A stretch of 64,000 bases of DNA. Source: Cognatundibacterium aquatile. GTDB lineage: Bacteria > Pseudomonadota > Gammaproteobacteria > Burkholderiales > Burkholderiaceae_D. Numbering within the stretch: the stretch's first letter is position 1; each line of letters opens with the position of its first letter. A program made the position numbers and the translations under genes. Under the pieces are notes generated by a model. That model was given only the letters and a program-made list of their open reading frames with translations, did no database searches and was not told the DNA's origin. Below, in pieces: positions 29,565 through 40,209 of this stretch. Where the stretch lies: the NCBI RefSeq assembly GCF_014699135.1, contig NZ_JACOFT010000003.1:186001-250000 (forward strand), written 5' to 3'.

Positions 29565-29762
29565 CTGTCGTGTGATCTGAGTTTTTCTCTGACAAACGTT
29601 GCGGCGATTTGTCCGCATTATCTTGTGATTATCGTTGAGATAAGAGTGACGCAGCTAATTGCCTTGCATATGATGGAAACAATGCGCAGCGACCTCGCTC
29701 CAGCACCGTAATTTTGATGTGGGGAAGGGCGACAACCCTTCCGGATGAGATGCAGACGCCGT

Positions 29763-29975
29763 TCAGCGTGCGAAGGAAAAACGCAGTGCAAATTTCCTGA
29801 AATGGCGATAGCTGGCACCAAGTTTTTGCAGGGAATCGAGTGATTCAGAAAGGGATTCGCCGTCTTTTGCAAAGCTGACGCGGAAATCTTCGTAGGCTGC
29901 TTCCAGCACGGTGGCGAGCTGATGGTTGTATAAACGGCTGTAATTCAGTGCGCGTCTTTTCGTGCGTAATTTCAT
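29763..29975 (-). CDS. Small basic protein of unknown function
   Basis: I do not recognise this 70-residue protein. It is basic at both ends (MKLRTKRRALNYSRLYNHQ; YRHFRKFALRFSFAR), has an acidic middle and no membrane segment or Cys. A good AAGGAAA ribosome site in front of the ATG and the absence of any other gene in this stretch support it being real. A GGAAGGG/CCCTTCC hairpin at 29723-29742 lies just downstream and could end the transcript, although it lacks a T run. Single gene, no informative neighbour. Confidence 0.6.
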   Translation of the reverse strand: MKLRTKRRALNYSRLYNHQLATVLEAAYEDFRVSFAKDGESLSESLDSLQKLGASYRHFRKFALRFSFAR

Positions 29976-30095
29976 GGTGTTTCCTTAAATATTGGCAATA
30001 CAGGGGCGGATTATAGCCTGTTTAAAAAAAGCACTGCGTTAAAACCCAGTAAGGCAATCAATGCGAGTATCAGACCTGATCAGCACTAATCCGTC

Positions 30096-31289
30096 TTATT
30101 CGCGCCAGCCGTACATCATATGTCCGGCCAGCACATCGCGTGCTGGTTTGTATATATCGACGACACTAAGACCCAAGCCCAGCAGCGATTGCGTCAATGA
30201 GCCATCTGGCGTACTGGCAAAGATGCGAGCCAGCGTATCGGTCAGGCGTATCGTGATGTTGCGGTCGGCTTGTCTTTGCCGGATGAATTGTTCCAATGCC
30301 GCCGCTGGCTGATCCAGTTGATGCGCATGGCGGCTCAGGCAACGTGCCAGCACGAACGTATCACGCAATCCCAGATTTAGCCCTTGTCCTGCCACCGGAT
30401 GCAAAGTCTGGGCTGCGTTACCTATGCTGACGGTGCGGGCTGTTGCGTGTGCCTGCGCATTCAGACCTAGCGGGTAAGATACCCGTTCTGATACCTTTTG
30501 CAGTTGCCCTATGCGATTACCGAACGCCTGTTGTAAGGCTTGTTTAAAGTGCAGATCATCGGCTGCTAATAATTGCTCGGCCACAGTTGGACGCACACAC
30601 CAGACCAGCGCATAACCATCTTCTTGCGGCAATAGGGCGAGCGGCCCTTGTTCGGTAAACCGCTCAAACGCCCGGTGCAGCAAAGGCTGATCGCTGGTGA
30701 CATGGGCGATGATGGCGATTTGCTGATAATCGTGGCGGTGCGTGCGTGCAGACTGATCGGAAAATGTTCCACCTTCGGCTTGCACAACCACGTTGGCGCT
30801 CATGCTGATGTTGTCGCCAGTGACAGGATGTTGCAGATTCAGGCGGACATGGTCACCTGCCTCGTCCAGACTGCTGACCAGTAAGGGCCGGTGAATCCGG
30901 ATACCGGCGTGGGCGATCTCTCTTTGCATCGGTGCAATGATGTCGCCGTAACGGGCAACATAACCTAAGGCTGGCACCGCATAATCATTGGCTTTGATCA
31001 GGCTGCGTCCGAAATGCCCGCGTCGTGAGACATGAATTTCGCTGATCTGCGTTGCTTTGACTGGCCAACTGCCCGCCATCTCTAAAATTTGCTGACTGCC
31101 GGCAGACAGCGCAATCGAGCGTGCATCCTGCTCTGCCTGTGCGCTGGTTTTTCCATCAAATAAGGCGATCCGGTCTGCCGCGATACCCTGTTTATGCAAC
31201 AGCAAGGCAAGCGCCTGACCGGCAGGGCCAGCGCCGCAAATGGCGATGTCGACATCATTGATAATGGCGTGCGTTGTTGGTTTCATCAT
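30096..31289 (-). CDS. UbiH/UbiF-family FAD-dependent hydroxylase (ubiquinone synthesis)
   Basis: This is a 397-residue flavin monooxygenase of the ubiquinone ring-hydroxylase family. The FAD-binding motif GAGPAGQALALLL lies at 19-31, the middle motif corresponds to DARSIALSAGSQQIL, and the second FAD motif is GNAAQTLHPVAGQGLNLGLRD near 305. The ring position it hydroxylates (C5, C6 or C1) cannot be told without a tree, so UbiH, UbiI and UbiF remain open. Its ATG directly abuts the pepP stop codon; pepP-ubiH neighbours are well known in proteobacteria. Confidence 0.92.
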   Translation of the reverse strand: MMKPTTHAIINDVDIAICGAGPAGQALALLLHKQGIAADRIALFDGKTSAQAEQDARSIALSAGSQQILEMAGSWPVKATQISEIHVSRRGHFGRSLIKANDYAVPALGYVARYGDIIAPMQREIAHAGIRIHRPLLVSSLDEAGDHVRLNLQHPVTGDNISMSANVVVQAEGGTFSDQSARTHRHDYQQIAIIAHVTSDQPLLHRAFERFTEQGPLALLPQEDGYALVWCVRPTVAEQLLAADDLHFKQALQQAFGNRIGQLQKVSERVSYPLGLNAQAHATARTVSIGNAAQTLHPVAGQGLNLGLRDTFVLARCLSRHAHQLDQPAAALEQFIRQRQADRNITIRLTDTLARIFASTPDGSLTQSLLGLGLSVVDIYKPARDVLAGHMMYGWRE

Positions 31290-32651
31290 TTATGTAGTAC
31301 GCATTTCTGCTTCAATTTCTGCCACCGTTTTTGGTGTGTTGCTGCTCAGATTCCGATGGCCCTCAGCAGTGATCAGGATATCGTCTTCGATGCGGATACC
31401 GATATTCCAGAATTCTTTCGGTACATCGGGTGCTGGCTGCACGTAGATGCCCGGCTCTATCGTAATGACCATCCCTGCCTGCAAAAGACGATAAGGCTTT
31501 TCGTCGCCGCTATATTCATTTTCTCTGTAATTGCCGACGTCATGTACATCTAACCCCAGCCAGTGTCCGGTGCCATGCATATAAAAACGCCGGTAAGCCT
31601 GATTTGCCAAGGCATCGTCCAGATTGCCGACACTATTTTTATTCAACAAACCTGTATCCAGCATTCCCTGCGTTAAAACGCGCAAGGCTGCGTGATGCCC
31701 ATCCATATACCGGCTGCCCGGATGCGCGCAGTCCAGTGCTGCCTGCTGTGCTGCCAGCACGATGTTATACAAGGTTTTCTGTGCGGGGCTGAAACGGCCA
31801 TTGGCTGGAAACGTACGCGTGATATCGGAAGCGTAACTGTTGAATTCGCAGCCCGCATCGATCAGGATCAAATCTCCGTCTTTTATCTGCGCCCGGTTGC
31901 TCTGATAATGAAGAATACAGGCATTGGCCCCGCTGGCAACGATGGAGCCATAGGCGGGTGACTGTGCTCCCTGACGAAGAAACTCATGCAGTAATTCGGC
32001 TTCGAGTTCATATTCAAACAGACCCGGACGGGCGCTGCGCATGGCTCGCGTATGTGCCGTTGCAGAGATGCTGGCGGCGCGTTGCATCAGTACGATTTCT
32101 GTCTCGTCTTTGATCAGTCGCATTTCATCCAGCAAGACCCGCACGTCCAATGTGCGTGCCGGAGCCTGAATCCCTGTCCGGCTTCTGGCGCGTACTGCCT
32201 GTAGCCATTGATGTACCTGCGTGTCCAGATGCGGTTCTGCAGCAGTGCTGTAAAACAAGGTGTGCGCATCGGCCAGAAAATCCGGCATTTCAGTGTCGAT
32301 ATTGTCGATGGCATCAGCGAGATCAAAGCCGAATGCAGTTTTAGCTGCAGCTGGTCCGAAGCGGAAACCATCCCAGATTTCCCGTTCGGGATTTTTCTCA
32401 CGGCAAAACAATATCGATTTTTCTTCATTTGCATTGGCAACTAACACCAATACTGCTTCGGGCTCATCAAAGCCGGACAGATAATAAAAATAGCTGTCGT
32501 GCCGGAATGGAAACGGATTATCGTTGTTACGGATATGTTCCTGTGCAGTTGGAATGATGGCGACACCACCGCCATGCGCCCGCATCAGCGCCATCAGTCG
32601 CTGGCGGCGGAGCTGGAAATGGGCATGGCTGTGTTTTTGCATTGCTTTCAC
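31290..32651 (-). CDS. pepP: Xaa-Pro aminopeptidase
   Basis: PepP removes an N-terminal residue preceding proline, using a di-manganese centre. The 453 residues comprise the AMP_N domain (about 1-150, with NPFPFRHDSYFYYLSGF) and the pita-bread catalytic domain. Metal and active-site pieces are visible: LILIDAGCEFNSYASDITRTFP (two Asp), MHGTGHWLGLDVHDVG (His), TIEPGIYV (Glu) and GIRIEDDILIT (Glu). It overlaps murU by 4 bases and abuts ubiH, so it is part of the amgK-murU-pepP-ubiH transcript. Confidence 0.96.
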   Translation of the reverse strand: MKAMQKHSHAHFQLRRQRLMALMRAHGGGVAIIPTAQEHIRNNDNPFPFRHDSYFYYLSGFDEPEAVLVLVANANEEKSILFCREKNPEREIWDGFRFGPAAAKTAFGFDLADAIDNIDTEMPDFLADAHTLFYSTAAEPHLDTQVHQWLQAVRARSRTGIQAPARTLDVRVLLDEMRLIKDETEIVLMQRAASISATAHTRAMRSARPGLFEYELEAELLHEFLRQGAQSPAYGSIVASGANACILHYQSNRAQIKDGDLILIDAGCEFNSYASDITRTFPANGRFSPAQKTLYNIVLAAQQAALDCAHPGSRYMDGHHAALRVLTQGMLDTGLLNKNSVGNLDDALANQAYRRFYMHGTGHWLGLDVHDVGNYRENEYSGDEKPYRLLQAGMVITIEPGIYVQPAPDVPKEFWNIGIRIEDDILITAEGHRNLSSNTPKTVAEIEAEMRTT

Positions 32652-33361
32652 CGCTTGAACGTCAACGGCGCATTGAGTGCATGTAACTGATCCGGAGTCC
32701 CAAGATTATGCCATTCGCCGCGATACAATTCGCCGCCGATGCGACCTGCATCGATATATTCACGCAGCAGCGGGCCGAGCTTGGCGTAATCGCCGGGGCG
32801 TATGCTGGCAAACATTTCCGGGCGGTACACGCCGACATTGGCAAAGGTATGCCTTGGTGTGCCTTCGTTCGACAGCCCCATCAGCGTCATTGAAAAGTCG
32901 CCACCGGGATGAAAGGAGGGATTTTTCACCATGTAAAGCCAGGCGATATCGCGCTGATCGGCAGGGTGCGGATTGCCCCATGGATCACTATCTTCCAAGG
33001 TATTCAGACATTCTTTGAAATCAAAATGCGGAATGTAAATATCGGCCGACACAACGACAAACGGATCATCGCCAATCAGCGGCAGCGCTTTGGCGATACC
33101 GCCGGCGGTTTCAAGCGCACTGGTTTCCGCTGAATATTGGATATGCACGCCGAATTGAGAGCCATCACCCAGTGCATCTTCTATCATGTGACCCAGGTGC
33201 GCATGGTTGATGACGATGTCGGTGATGCCTGCCTTAGCCAGATTCAGTAAGTGCCAGACGATCAGCGGCCTGCCACGCACCTTCAGTAAGGGTTTAGGGC
33301 AATCATCGGTCAGCGGGCGCATGCGTTCACCGCGTCCCGCTGCGAGTAACATGGCTTTCAT
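32648..33361 (-). CDS. murU: N-acetylmuramate 1-phosphate uridylyltransferase
   Basis: MurU makes UDP-MurNAc from MurNAc-1-phosphate, which lets the cell recycle peptidoglycan without de novo synthesis. The 237-residue product has the nucleotidyltransferase signature LLAAGRGERMRPLTDDCPKP at the N-terminus, VVSADIYIP as the metal-binding stretch and EWHNLGTPDQL near the end. The chosen ATG overlaps nothing; a start nine codons upstream would run into amgK. The pairing with the kinase amgK just upstream is what marks it as MurU and not a general sugar nucleotidyltransferase. Confidence 0.92.
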   Translation of the reverse strand: MKAMLLAAGRGERMRPLTDDCPKPLLKVRGRPLIVWHLLNLAKAGITDIVINHAHLGHMIEDALGDGSQFGVHIQYSAETSALETAGGIAKALPLIGDDPFVVVSADIYIPHFDFKECLNTLEDSDPWGNPHPADQRDIAWLYMVKNPSFHPGGDFSMTLMGLSNEGTPRHTFANVGVYRPEMFASIRPGDYAKLGPLLREYIDAGRIGGELYRGEWHNLGTPDQLHALNAPLTFKR

Positions 33362-33371
33362 TATCGTCGCC

Positions 33372-34439
33372 TCAGAATGTATAGCCAACTTGTGGCGCGG
33401 TATTTTCTAATTCATCAAGTAATCGCAACAGCGGCACCAGTTCTTTATAACGATGTGCGGTCTTGCGGATATATTCCATGACAGTTGGAATGTCTGCGAG
33501 ATAAGTGTCTTTGCCATCGCGGTGCGACAAGCGGGTAAAAATGCCGAGAATTTTCAGATGACGTTGTAAGCCCATCCATTCAAAATCACGATAAAAATTG
33601 TCGATGTCGGTAGGAACCGGCAAGCCTGCACGTTTGGCCTTTTCCCAGTAACGGATGGCCCAATCGAGCACCATTTCTTCGTCCCATTGTACATACGCAT
33701 CACGTAACAAGGACACCAGATCGTAAGTAAGAGGACCATATACGGCATCCTGGAAATCAACGATGCCGGGATTGCCTTTGTCCATCCACATCAGATTGCG
33801 CGAGTGAAAATCGCGGTGCACAAAGACTTGTGGTTGCGCCATTGCGCTGGCGAGCAGATGATCAAAAACCTTGTCCAGAGTTTTGGTTTGTGCTTCGGTG
33901 AGGGTGACGCCCAGATGTTTGCCGATATACCACTCAGTAAAAATATTCAGTTCACGCAACAGAAATGCGCGATCGTATTCAGGCAACACATCAGGCTGGC
34001 TCTGGGTTTGCAGCAAGACCAGGCTGTCTATCGCATCCAGATACAGTTTATGAGCGGTGTCATTATTCAGTACATGGGCATAGGTATGTTGCCCCATATC
34101 ACTGACCAGCAGAAAGCCCTGAGTCAGATCTTGCGCAAAAATTTCCGGTACAGATAAATTCATTTGCCGGAACAGATCGGCAACCTTGATATAGGCCGCT
34201 GAATTTTCCGTGGCGGGTGGGGCATCGACGGCGATCAGGCTGTTGCCACTTTTTGTGTCAATTCGGTAGAACTGGCGAAAACTGGCATCAGCTGACGCCG
34301 GACGCATCGTTTCTATCAGCAATTCCTGATCCGGAAGATTTGTCAGCCATTCACGCAGAGCGAGGCGGCGTTCTTCTTTTTTATCCGGCAAAGCGGGATT
34401 TTGTGTCGGTGTTTGCGTCGGTGTAACGGTGGATGACAT
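33372..34439 (-). CDS. amgK: N-acetylmuramate/N-acetylglucosamine kinase
   Basis: AmgK phosphorylates the anomeric hydroxyl of MurNAc, feeding MurU in the muropeptide recycling pathway. The 355-residue protein has the aminoglycoside-phosphotransferase-like kinase fold, with catalytic loop VHRDFHSRNLMW and metal motif GIVDFQDAVYGPLTYDL. A Thr/Pro/Gln-rich N-terminus (TPTQTPTQNP) is low complexity. The frame is open 59 codons farther upstream, but that would overlap the divergent lptD start, so the internal ATG is preferred. First gene of the amgK-murU-pepP-ubiH unit. Confidence 0.92.
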   Translation of the reverse strand: MSSTVTPTQTPTQNPALPDKKEERRLALREWLTNLPDQELLIETMRPASADASFRQFYRIDTKSGNSLIAVDAPPATENSAAYIKVADLFRQMNLSVPEIFAQDLTQGFLLVSDMGQHTYAHVLNNDTAHKLYLDAIDSLVLLQTQSQPDVLPEYDRAFLLRELNIFTEWYIGKHLGVTLTEAQTKTLDKVFDHLLASAMAQPQVFVHRDFHSRNLMWMDKGNPGIVDFQDAVYGPLTYDLVSLLRDAYVQWDEEMVLDWAIRYWEKAKRAGLPVPTDIDNFYRDFEWMGLQRHLKILGIFTRLSHRDGKDTYLADIPTVMEYIRKTAHRYKELVPLLRLLDELENTAPQVGYTF

Positions 34440-34502
34440 GGGTAAAATAATAAGAGAGTTAGTTTGTCTGCACTGTTCAGCTGGTTTTCTCAGCATTTCA
34501 CC

Positions 34503-34508
34503 TATAAT
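34503..34508 (+). promoter_or_regulatory. Candidate -10 box (TATAAT) for lptD
   Basis: A perfect TATAAT stands 30 bases before the proposed lptD ATG, giving a leader of about 23 bases. The -35 region (CTGGTT-like) is weak. The box supports the chosen lptD start over Met codons farther in. Confidence 0.45.
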
Positions 34509-34537
34509 AGGCGACTGATTTCTGGCGGATTGTCTGA

Positions 34538-36826
34538 ATGATACCGACCAGCATGCTTGCAAAACGCTTACTGACCTCTGAATACATGCGCAGGAAACCC
34601 GTATTATCTCACTCACCGCTGATGTTTCCTACTATCCCCGCGATTGTCGTGTCGGTGCTCGTACCGGCCTTCTTTGCGCAGGCGCAGGCGCAAACAACAG
34701 CTCCTCAGAGCTTTGAGGAAGATCTGGTACTACGCCAGAAAAATAATCAAACCAAAGCTGACGATAAAAACGCCCCGACGACCGTGCAGTCAGAACGTCT
34801 GTGGGGAAGGCCAGAGCGATTTATCCACTTTGAAAATGATGTTGAAGTGGTAAAAGGTGCGACGACCATGAACGCAGATAAGGCCACTTATCGCTTTCTT
34901 GAAGATGAGGTCGATGCTGAAGGGAAGGTCAGTTTGCAGCGTAATGGTGATTGTTACAAAGGGGATAGCGCTCGCATCCAGCTTGACTCAAGCTCCGGCA
35001 ATGTGATCAACCCTGTGTACAAACTGTTGCGTAACAACGCGCAGGGCAAAGCGGAAAAAATCGATTTTATTGATGAAGAGCGTTCTCTCATTCATCAGGG
35101 AACTTACAGTACTTGTGATGGGCTTGATCCGGATTGGTATTTGCGCGCTGAAACACTGGACCTCGATACCGGTCTTGATAAAGGGATCGCAGGCAAATCC
35201 GTACTATACTTTCTGGGAACGCCAATTCTGGCGACGCCTTCGCTGACATTTCCGTTGTCAGGCGCGCGTCATTCAGGTTTCCTGCCACCGGTTTTCGGCG
35301 CTTCATCCAAGGGCGGTGCAGAATTTGCTTTACCCTATTATTTCAATATTGCACCGAATCGTGATCTGACTTTATATCCTAAGGTGATTTCACGTCGTGG
35401 CTTGCAGCTTGGTGCTGAAGGGCGCTATCTGGGCGAAACCTATCGTGGCGAAACCAGTCTTGAGGGGCTCAATAATGATCGCGTCACGAATACCAATCGC
35501 TATGCGCTGACGTCTGTTCATCAGCAACAACTGCTGCCAGAGCTGGCGCTGAACTGGAATCTGAATTACGCGTCAGACGATAATTATCCGTCGGATTTTT
35601 CAAATTCGATTACCAAGACTTCGCAGCGTTTATTATTGCGCGACATTAATTTCACGTATACCGGATCGTTCTGGAATCTGAATTTACGTGCCAGTAACTA
35701 TCAGGTGCTGCAGGATTATGCAGCACCTATTGCCCGGCCGTATGATCGTTTACCGCAACTGCAATTTCATGCCGAACAGCATGATGTGAAAGGATTTGAC
35801 TGGTCCGCAGATGCAATGCTGACGCGCTTCTGGCATCCCACGCAAGTCCGTGGTGACAGGCTGGTTCTGAATCCACAGGTCTCATTCCCTATGGTTGAAC
35901 CTGGCTATTTTGTGGTGCCGAAAGTTTCTTTGCATGCGACCACTTATCAGTTGTCCAATATCGTTCCCGGTCAGGACCCGAATTTCCACCGTGTCGTTCC
36001 GACTTTTTCTGTTGACAGCGGTCTGGTGTTTGAACGGCAATCCACTTTGTTGGGGAAAGAAGTCACACAAACGCTGGAACCGCGCTTGTTCTATGTACGT
36101 ACACCGTATCGCGAACAGTCTGCTTTCCCTAATTTTGACAGCGGTGTAGCTGATTTCAATTTTGCGCAGATTTTTAGTGAAAATCGTTTTACCGGCCAGG
36201 ATCGTATCGGTGACGCCAATCAGATTACCGCCGCATTGGTCTCCCGCTATATCGAAATGGATGGTGAGGAAAGACTTAAACTTGCGTTGGGGCAGCGCTT
36301 TTATTTCAATACCCAGCGCGTGACGCTGGATAACGTGAACAGCCCGAGTCGTTCAGACTTATTACTGGCAGCATCTGGAAAAGTCTCACCGACTTTGTCG
36401 GCAGACGCCGCTTTGCAGTTGAATCAGAGTACCCATCAATCGGTGCAGGCAAGTTATGGTATACGCTGGCAACCTGAAGTAAAAAAAATCTTGAATCTGT
36501 CTTACCGCCTGCAACGGGATACATTGAAACAGCTCGATATTTCGGGACAATGGCCGATTGCGAATCGCTGGTATGCCGTCGGTCGCAGCAATTATTCTTT
36601 GATGGATAAGCGCGTTGTTGATGGTCTGGTTGGTTTCGAATACAAGGCCGATTGCTGGTCTTTACGCTTCCTCGCGCAGCGTTTTGCGGTGAACAGTACT
36701 AATAATAATTCAGGTTTTTCAATTCAGCTTGAACTGAACGGTTTAGCGCGATTGGGTATCGGTAATAACCCGATCGAGGCGTTAAAAAGGAATATCTCCG
36801 GTTATCAACCGATTAGTGAGCGTTAA
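34538..36826 (+). CDS. lptD: LPS-assembly protein LptD
   Basis: LptD forms with LptE the outer-membrane channel that inserts lipopolysaccharide. The 762-residue product has an N-terminal signal region ending around FFAQAQAQ (about residue 50), an OstA/LptA-like periplasmic jellyroll (about 80-240, with ENDVEVVKGATTMNADKATY) and a long C-terminal barrel. Three Cys are visible (NGDCYKG, YSTCDGLD, KADCWSLRF). The start is uncertain; the chosen ATG fits the -10 box, but Met17 would give a more normal signal peptide. Divergent from amgK, followed by surA in the usual order. Confidence 0.94.
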   Translation: MIPTSMLAKRLLTSEYMRRKPVLSHSPLMFPTIPAIVVSVLVPAFFAQAQAQTTAPQSFEEDLVLRQKNNQTKADDKNAPTTVQSERLWGRPERFIHFENDVEVVKGATTMNADKATYRFLEDEVDAEGKVSLQRNGDCYKGDSARIQLDSSSGNVINPVYKLLRNNAQGKAEKIDFIDEERSLIHQGTYSTCDGLDPDWYLRAETLDLDTGLDKGIAGKSVLYFLGTPILATPSLTFPLSGARHSGFLPPVFGASSKGGAEFALPYYFNIAPNRDLTLYPKVISRRGLQLGAEGRYLGETYRGETSLEGLNNDRVTNTNRYALTSVHQQQLLPELALNWNLNYASDDNYPSDFSNSITKTSQRLLLRDINFTYTGSFWNLNLRASNYQVLQDYAAPIARPYDRLPQLQFHAEQHDVKGFDWSADAMLTRFWHPTQVRGDRLVLNPQVSFPMVEPGYFVVPKVSLHATTYQLSNIVPGQDPNFHRVVPTFSVDSGLVFERQSTLLGKEVTQTLEPRLFYVRTPYREQSAFPNFDSGVADFNFAQIFSENRFTGQDRIGDANQITAALVSRYIEMDGEERLKLALGQRFYFNTQRVTLDNVNSPSRSDLLLAASGKVSPTLSADAALQLNQSTHQSVQASYGIRWQPEVKKILNLSYRLQRDTLKQLDISGQWPIANRWYAVGRSNYSLMDKRVVDGLVGFEYKADCWSLRFLAQRFAVNSTNNNSGFSIQLELNGLARLGIGNNPIEALKRNISGYQPISER

Positions 36827-36987
36827 TTGACGTTCGTTTAGACGAGAAAAAAGCCATTGACGATTTTCTCTGCAGCAATGTCAGGATGTGGTTGTTTGTG
36901 AAATGAGAGCTAACGTGTATATTGCAACTTTTGCGCTCTCAGAACACGCTGCTCTGACGCCTTGCTTAACCAGATTTTTAGAACATT

Positions 36988-38337
36988 ATGCGACATTTAT
37001 TGCACATGAAACAACGCACTTTTATTTCTGTTTTGGCCGTTTCCGCAAGTTTGCTGATAAGTCAGTTCAGTCTGGCGCAACAGGCTTCAGCCCCTGCTAA
37101 ACCACAAGCCATCAACAGCATTGCCGTGGTCGTGAATGATGAAGTGATCACGCAGCAAGAGGTTAATGAGCGCATAGTGTCCGTTGAGCGCCGGCTCAAA
37201 GCGCAGGGAACGGCATTGCCTGACCGCGCCGAATTAAAGAAGCAATTAATTGAACGTCTGATTGTTGACCGTGCCCAGTTACAGCTGGCCAAAGAAAATG
37301 GCATGCGGGTTGATGATGTGATGCTGGATCGTACCTTACAGCGCATGGCCGAGCAGAATAAAATGAATCTGCAGGAATTCCGCAATCAGATCGAACGTGA
37401 AGGCACTTCATTTGCGCGTTTCCGCGAAGAAATCCGCGACGACATCATGATGCAACGTATTCGCGAACGTGAAGTGGATAGCAAAATTTTGATTACTGAA
37501 TCAGAAATTGATAATTTCCTGGCAGCAGAAGCCAGTGCCAAAGTCGGTAAACAAGAAATCAACTTACTGCATATTCTGGTTCGTATTCCTGAAAATGCTA
37601 CTGCCGAGCAAATCGCTTTGCGCCGTAATCGTGCTGAAGAAGTCGTGCAGAAATTACGTTCTGGCGGTGATTTTGCCAAGCTGGCCGTGACTTATTCTGA
37701 CAGCGCTGAAGCCTTGAAAGGTGGCGATATCGGTTGGCGTGAACAAGATCGTATTCCACAGTTGTTTATTGACGCGATCAATAAAATCAAGGTTGGCGAA
37801 TTCTCTGAAATCGTCCGTAGCCCGAATGGCTTTCATATTTTAAAATTGGTCGGGAAGCGTGCCGCCAGTGAGGGCCAGCCTGCAGTTGCGGCGGTTCAGC
37901 AGACCCGCGTTCGCCACATCCTGATTAAAGCGAATCAGATCGTGACTGAAGCGGAAGCACGTCAGAAATTACTGGACCTGAAAAAGCAGATAGAAAATAA
38001 AACAGCGACATTTGAAGAGTTGGCTAAAACCAATTCTGCTGATGGCAGTGCGTCCAAAGGCGGTGATCTCGGCTGGATTTACCCAGGTGATACCGTGAAA
38101 GAGTTTGAAGATGCGATGAATAAGCTCGCCATCAATGAAGTCAGTGATCCTGTGCAGTCGCCGTTTGGTTTTCATCTGATTCAGGTGCTGGAACGTAAAA
38201 CCGAGGATCAGTCTAAAGACCGCCAGCGTATGACCGCACGCCAGGCTTTACGCGAACGTAAATCGGATGAAGCGCTGCAGGACTGGCTGCGCGAATTGCG
38301 TGACCGTACCTATGTTGAATACCGGGAAGATCAATAA
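36988..38337 (+). CDS. surA: Periplasmic chaperone and peptidyl-prolyl isomerase SurA
   Basis: SurA escorts outer-membrane proteins, among them LptD, across the periplasm. The 449 residues start with a signal peptide ([23 protein letters not shown]) and a SurA N-domain beginning [17 protein letters not shown]. Two parvulin domains follow (about 185-285, [11 protein letters not shown]...[13 protein letters not shown]; and about 300-395, [12 protein letters not shown]...[12 protein letters not shown]), then a C-terminal helix. Met7 is an alternative start. Its stop overlaps the pdxA start (TAATG), so the lptD-surA-pdxA-rsmA string is probably co-translated. Confidence 0.96.
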   Translation: MRHLLHMKQRTFISVLAVSASLLISQFSLAQQASAPAKPQAINSIAVVVNDEVITQQEVNERIVSVERRLKAQGTALPDRAELKKQLIERLIVDRAQLQLAKENGMRVDDVMLDRTLQRMAEQNKMNLQEFRNQIEREGTSFARFREEIRDDIMMQRIREREVDSKILITESEIDNFLAAEASAKVGKQEINLLHILVRIPENATAEQIALRRNRAEEVVQKLRSGGDFAKLAVTYSDSAEALKGGDIGWREQDRIPQLFIDAINKIKVGEFSEIVRSPNGFHILKLVGKRAASEGQPAVAAVQQTRVRHILIKANQIVTEAEARQKLLDLKKQIENKTATFEELAKTNSADGSASKGGDLGWIYPGDTVKEFEDAMNKLAINEVSDPVQSPFGFHLIQVLERKTEDQSKDRQRMTARQALRERKSDEALQDWLRELRDRTYVEYREDQ

Positions 38338-39380
38338 TGCCTGAACCAAGATTGCCGGTCATTGCCCTGACGGTAGGAGAACCGGCAGGAATCGGACCGG
38401 AAATCTCGTTGCGTGCGGCCTGGTCTTTGCGTCACGAAGTCCGACCAGTACTGATAGGGGACGCTGCTTATCTGGCGATGCTGGCAAATGAGATTGATCC
38501 GGCCATTCGCCTGATGGCAGTCTCGATCGAAGCAGTCAGAAATTATGGCTTGTCCGCCATCCCCGCAGATCGAATGAGCGTCATTGATTGCCCGCTGAGT
38601 GCGCATGTCGTTGCCGGTCAGCTTGATCCGCGTAATGGCCGTGCGGTATTGCATACATTGGATGTTGCTATCGAAACGGTGGAGCAAGGCTGGTGTGATG
38701 CTGTCGTTACTGCCCCTTTGCAGAAAAGCACGATCAACGATGCTGGTGTCAAATTCAGTGGTCATACAGAATATTTCGCAGAAAAAACGCATACACCACA
38801 AGTTGTGATGATGCTCGCCTGCGAAGCCAACGCTCATTTGCCTCAAGCTTTACGCGTTGCGCTGGCAACCACGCATTTACCATTAAAAGACGTTCCGCAG
38901 GCGATACAGCCAGAACATTTGTTGCGCACGATACAGATCATCAATATTGACTTGCGAGACAAGTTCGGTCTGTTGCAACCACGCATTCTTGTCGCTGGTT
39001 TGAATCCCCATGCCGGTGAAAACGGTTATCTCGGAACTGAAGAGATCAACGTCATCACCCCCGTGATTCAGCAGGCGCAAAGCATGGGCGTCAATGTCAG
39101 CGGCCCTTATCCGGCGGATACTTTGTTTCAGCAAAAGTATCTGGCGGACGCGGATTGCGTGCTGGCGATGTATCACGATCAAGGCCTTGCGGTTCTCAAG
39201 CATGCGAGTTTTGGGCTGGGCGTCAATATCACTTTGGGATTGCCGCTGATCCGTACCTCCGTCGATCATGGCACGGCGCTCGACCTCGCTGCAAAAGGCG
39301 TGGGACACGCCGATATCCGCAGCATGCAGGTCGCGATACGCACCGCTGCTGTTATGGCAAAAAACAAAACATCATCATGA
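38337..39380 (+). CDS. pdxA: 4-hydroxythreonine-4-phosphate dehydrogenase
   Basis: PdxA oxidises 4-phosphohydroxy-L-threonine in the DXP-independent branch point of vitamin B6 synthesis. The 347-residue product begins [19 protein letters not shown], the family opening. [21 protein letters not shown] lies in the active site, and the metal-ligand regions ([34 protein letters not shown]) are complete. It overlaps both neighbours, surA by one base and rsmA by four (ATGA). The functional link to the neighbours is unclear, but the order is conserved in proteobacteria. Confidence 0.96.
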   Translation: MPEPRLPVIALTVGEPAGIGPEISLRAAWSLRHEVRPVLIGDAAYLAMLANEIDPAIRLMAVSIEAVRNYGLSAIPADRMSVIDCPLSAHVVAGQLDPRNGRAVLHTLDVAIETVEQGWCDAVVTAPLQKSTINDAGVKFSGHTEYFAEKTHTPQVVMMLACEANAHLPQALRVALATTHLPLKDVPQAIQPEHLLRTIQIINIDLRDKFGLLQPRILVAGLNPHAGENGYLGTEEINVITPVIQQAQSMGVNVSGPYPADTLFQQKYLADADCVLAMYHDQGLAVLKHASFGLGVNITLGLPLIRTSVDHGTALDLAAKGVGHADIRSMQVAIRTAAVMAKNKTSS

Positions 39381-40153
39381 AACATATTCCACGTAAACGT
39401 TTCGGTCAGAATTTTCTGACCGATCAATTGGTATTGAGCCAGATTATCCGCTCTATCAATCCGCAGGCTGGTGATACGATGGTTGAGATCGGCCCAGGTC
39501 TCGCCGCGATGACGCGCTTGCTGCTCGAAGGTGTGCCGCAGATGCATGTGGTCGAGCTCGATCGCGATCTGGTCGCCCGTCTGAAGAAAAGTTTTTCTCC
39601 CGAAAAGCTGATCGTGCATGAAGGCGATGCGCTTAAATTTGATTTCTCCTCTATTCCTGTACCGGAAGGAAAGAAATTACGGGTCGTCGGTAATTTGCCG
39701 TACAACATTTCCAGCCCCTTGTTGTTCCGTCTCGCTGAAATTGCACCGCTGGTTCAGGATCAGCATTTTATGTTGCAAAAAGAAGTCGTTGAGCGCATGG
39801 TCGCAACGCCGGGTAGCAAAGCGTATGGACGTTTGTCGGTCATGTTGCAATGGCGTTATCACATGGACTTGTTATTCATCGTGCCGCCAGAGGCTTTTGA
39901 TCCGCCGCCGAAAGTGGATTCGGCGATTGTGCGCATGATTCCTAAAGCTGAAATGCTGGCGTGCGAGCAAAAGAACCTGGAAGCCGTTGTGACCAAAGCA
40001 TTTTCGCAGCGACGTAAAGTGGTGCGGAATTGCGTTGCCGGGATGTTTACTGAGCAACAGTTAATTGATGCCGGTATCGATCCGCAAGCGCGGCCTGAGA
40101 CGATTGCGCTTGAACAATATGTCAATCTGGCCCGCCTTTTGCCTGCTGCATAA
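39377..40153 (+). CDS. rsmA: 16S rRNA (adenine1518/1519-N6) dimethyltransferase
   Basis: RsmA (KsgA) dimethylates two adjacent adenines near the 3' end of 16S rRNA, a late 30S assembly step. The 258-residue product starts at the ATG that overlaps the pdxA stop; the frame is open upstream inside pdxA, but [15 protein letters not shown] is the true family N-terminus. The SAM motif is [15 protein letters not shown], and the catalytic motif is [11 protein letters not shown]. The C-terminal helical domain with [12 protein letters not shown] is present. Confidence 0.97.
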   Translation: MKHIPRKRFGQNFLTDQLVLSQIIRSINPQAGDTMVEIGPGLAAMTRLLLEGVPQMHVVELDRDLVARLKKSFSPEKLIVHEGDALKFDFSSIPVPEGKKLRVVGNLPYNISSPLLFRLAEIAPLVQDQHFMLQKEVVERMVATPGSKAYGRLSVMLQWRYHMDLLFIVPPEAFDPPPKVDSAIVRMIPKAEMLACEQKNLEAVVTKAFSQRRKVVRNCVAGMFTEQQLIDAGIDPQARPETIALEQYVNLARLLPAA

Positions 40154-40209
40154 TTTCTGCGTAACTGCGGATTAATTTTTCACTTTCTGTTCACATTGGT
40201 TTTGACGAT

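Noticed and set aside
34440-34616. N-terminal extension of amgK
   Set aside because: It would overlap the lptD start and the candidate lptD promoter, and is not conserved-looking.
39155-39376. N-terminal extension of rsmA inside pdxA
   Set aside because: The family N-terminus begins at the ATG that overlaps the pdxA stop; the extension is pdxA read in another frame.
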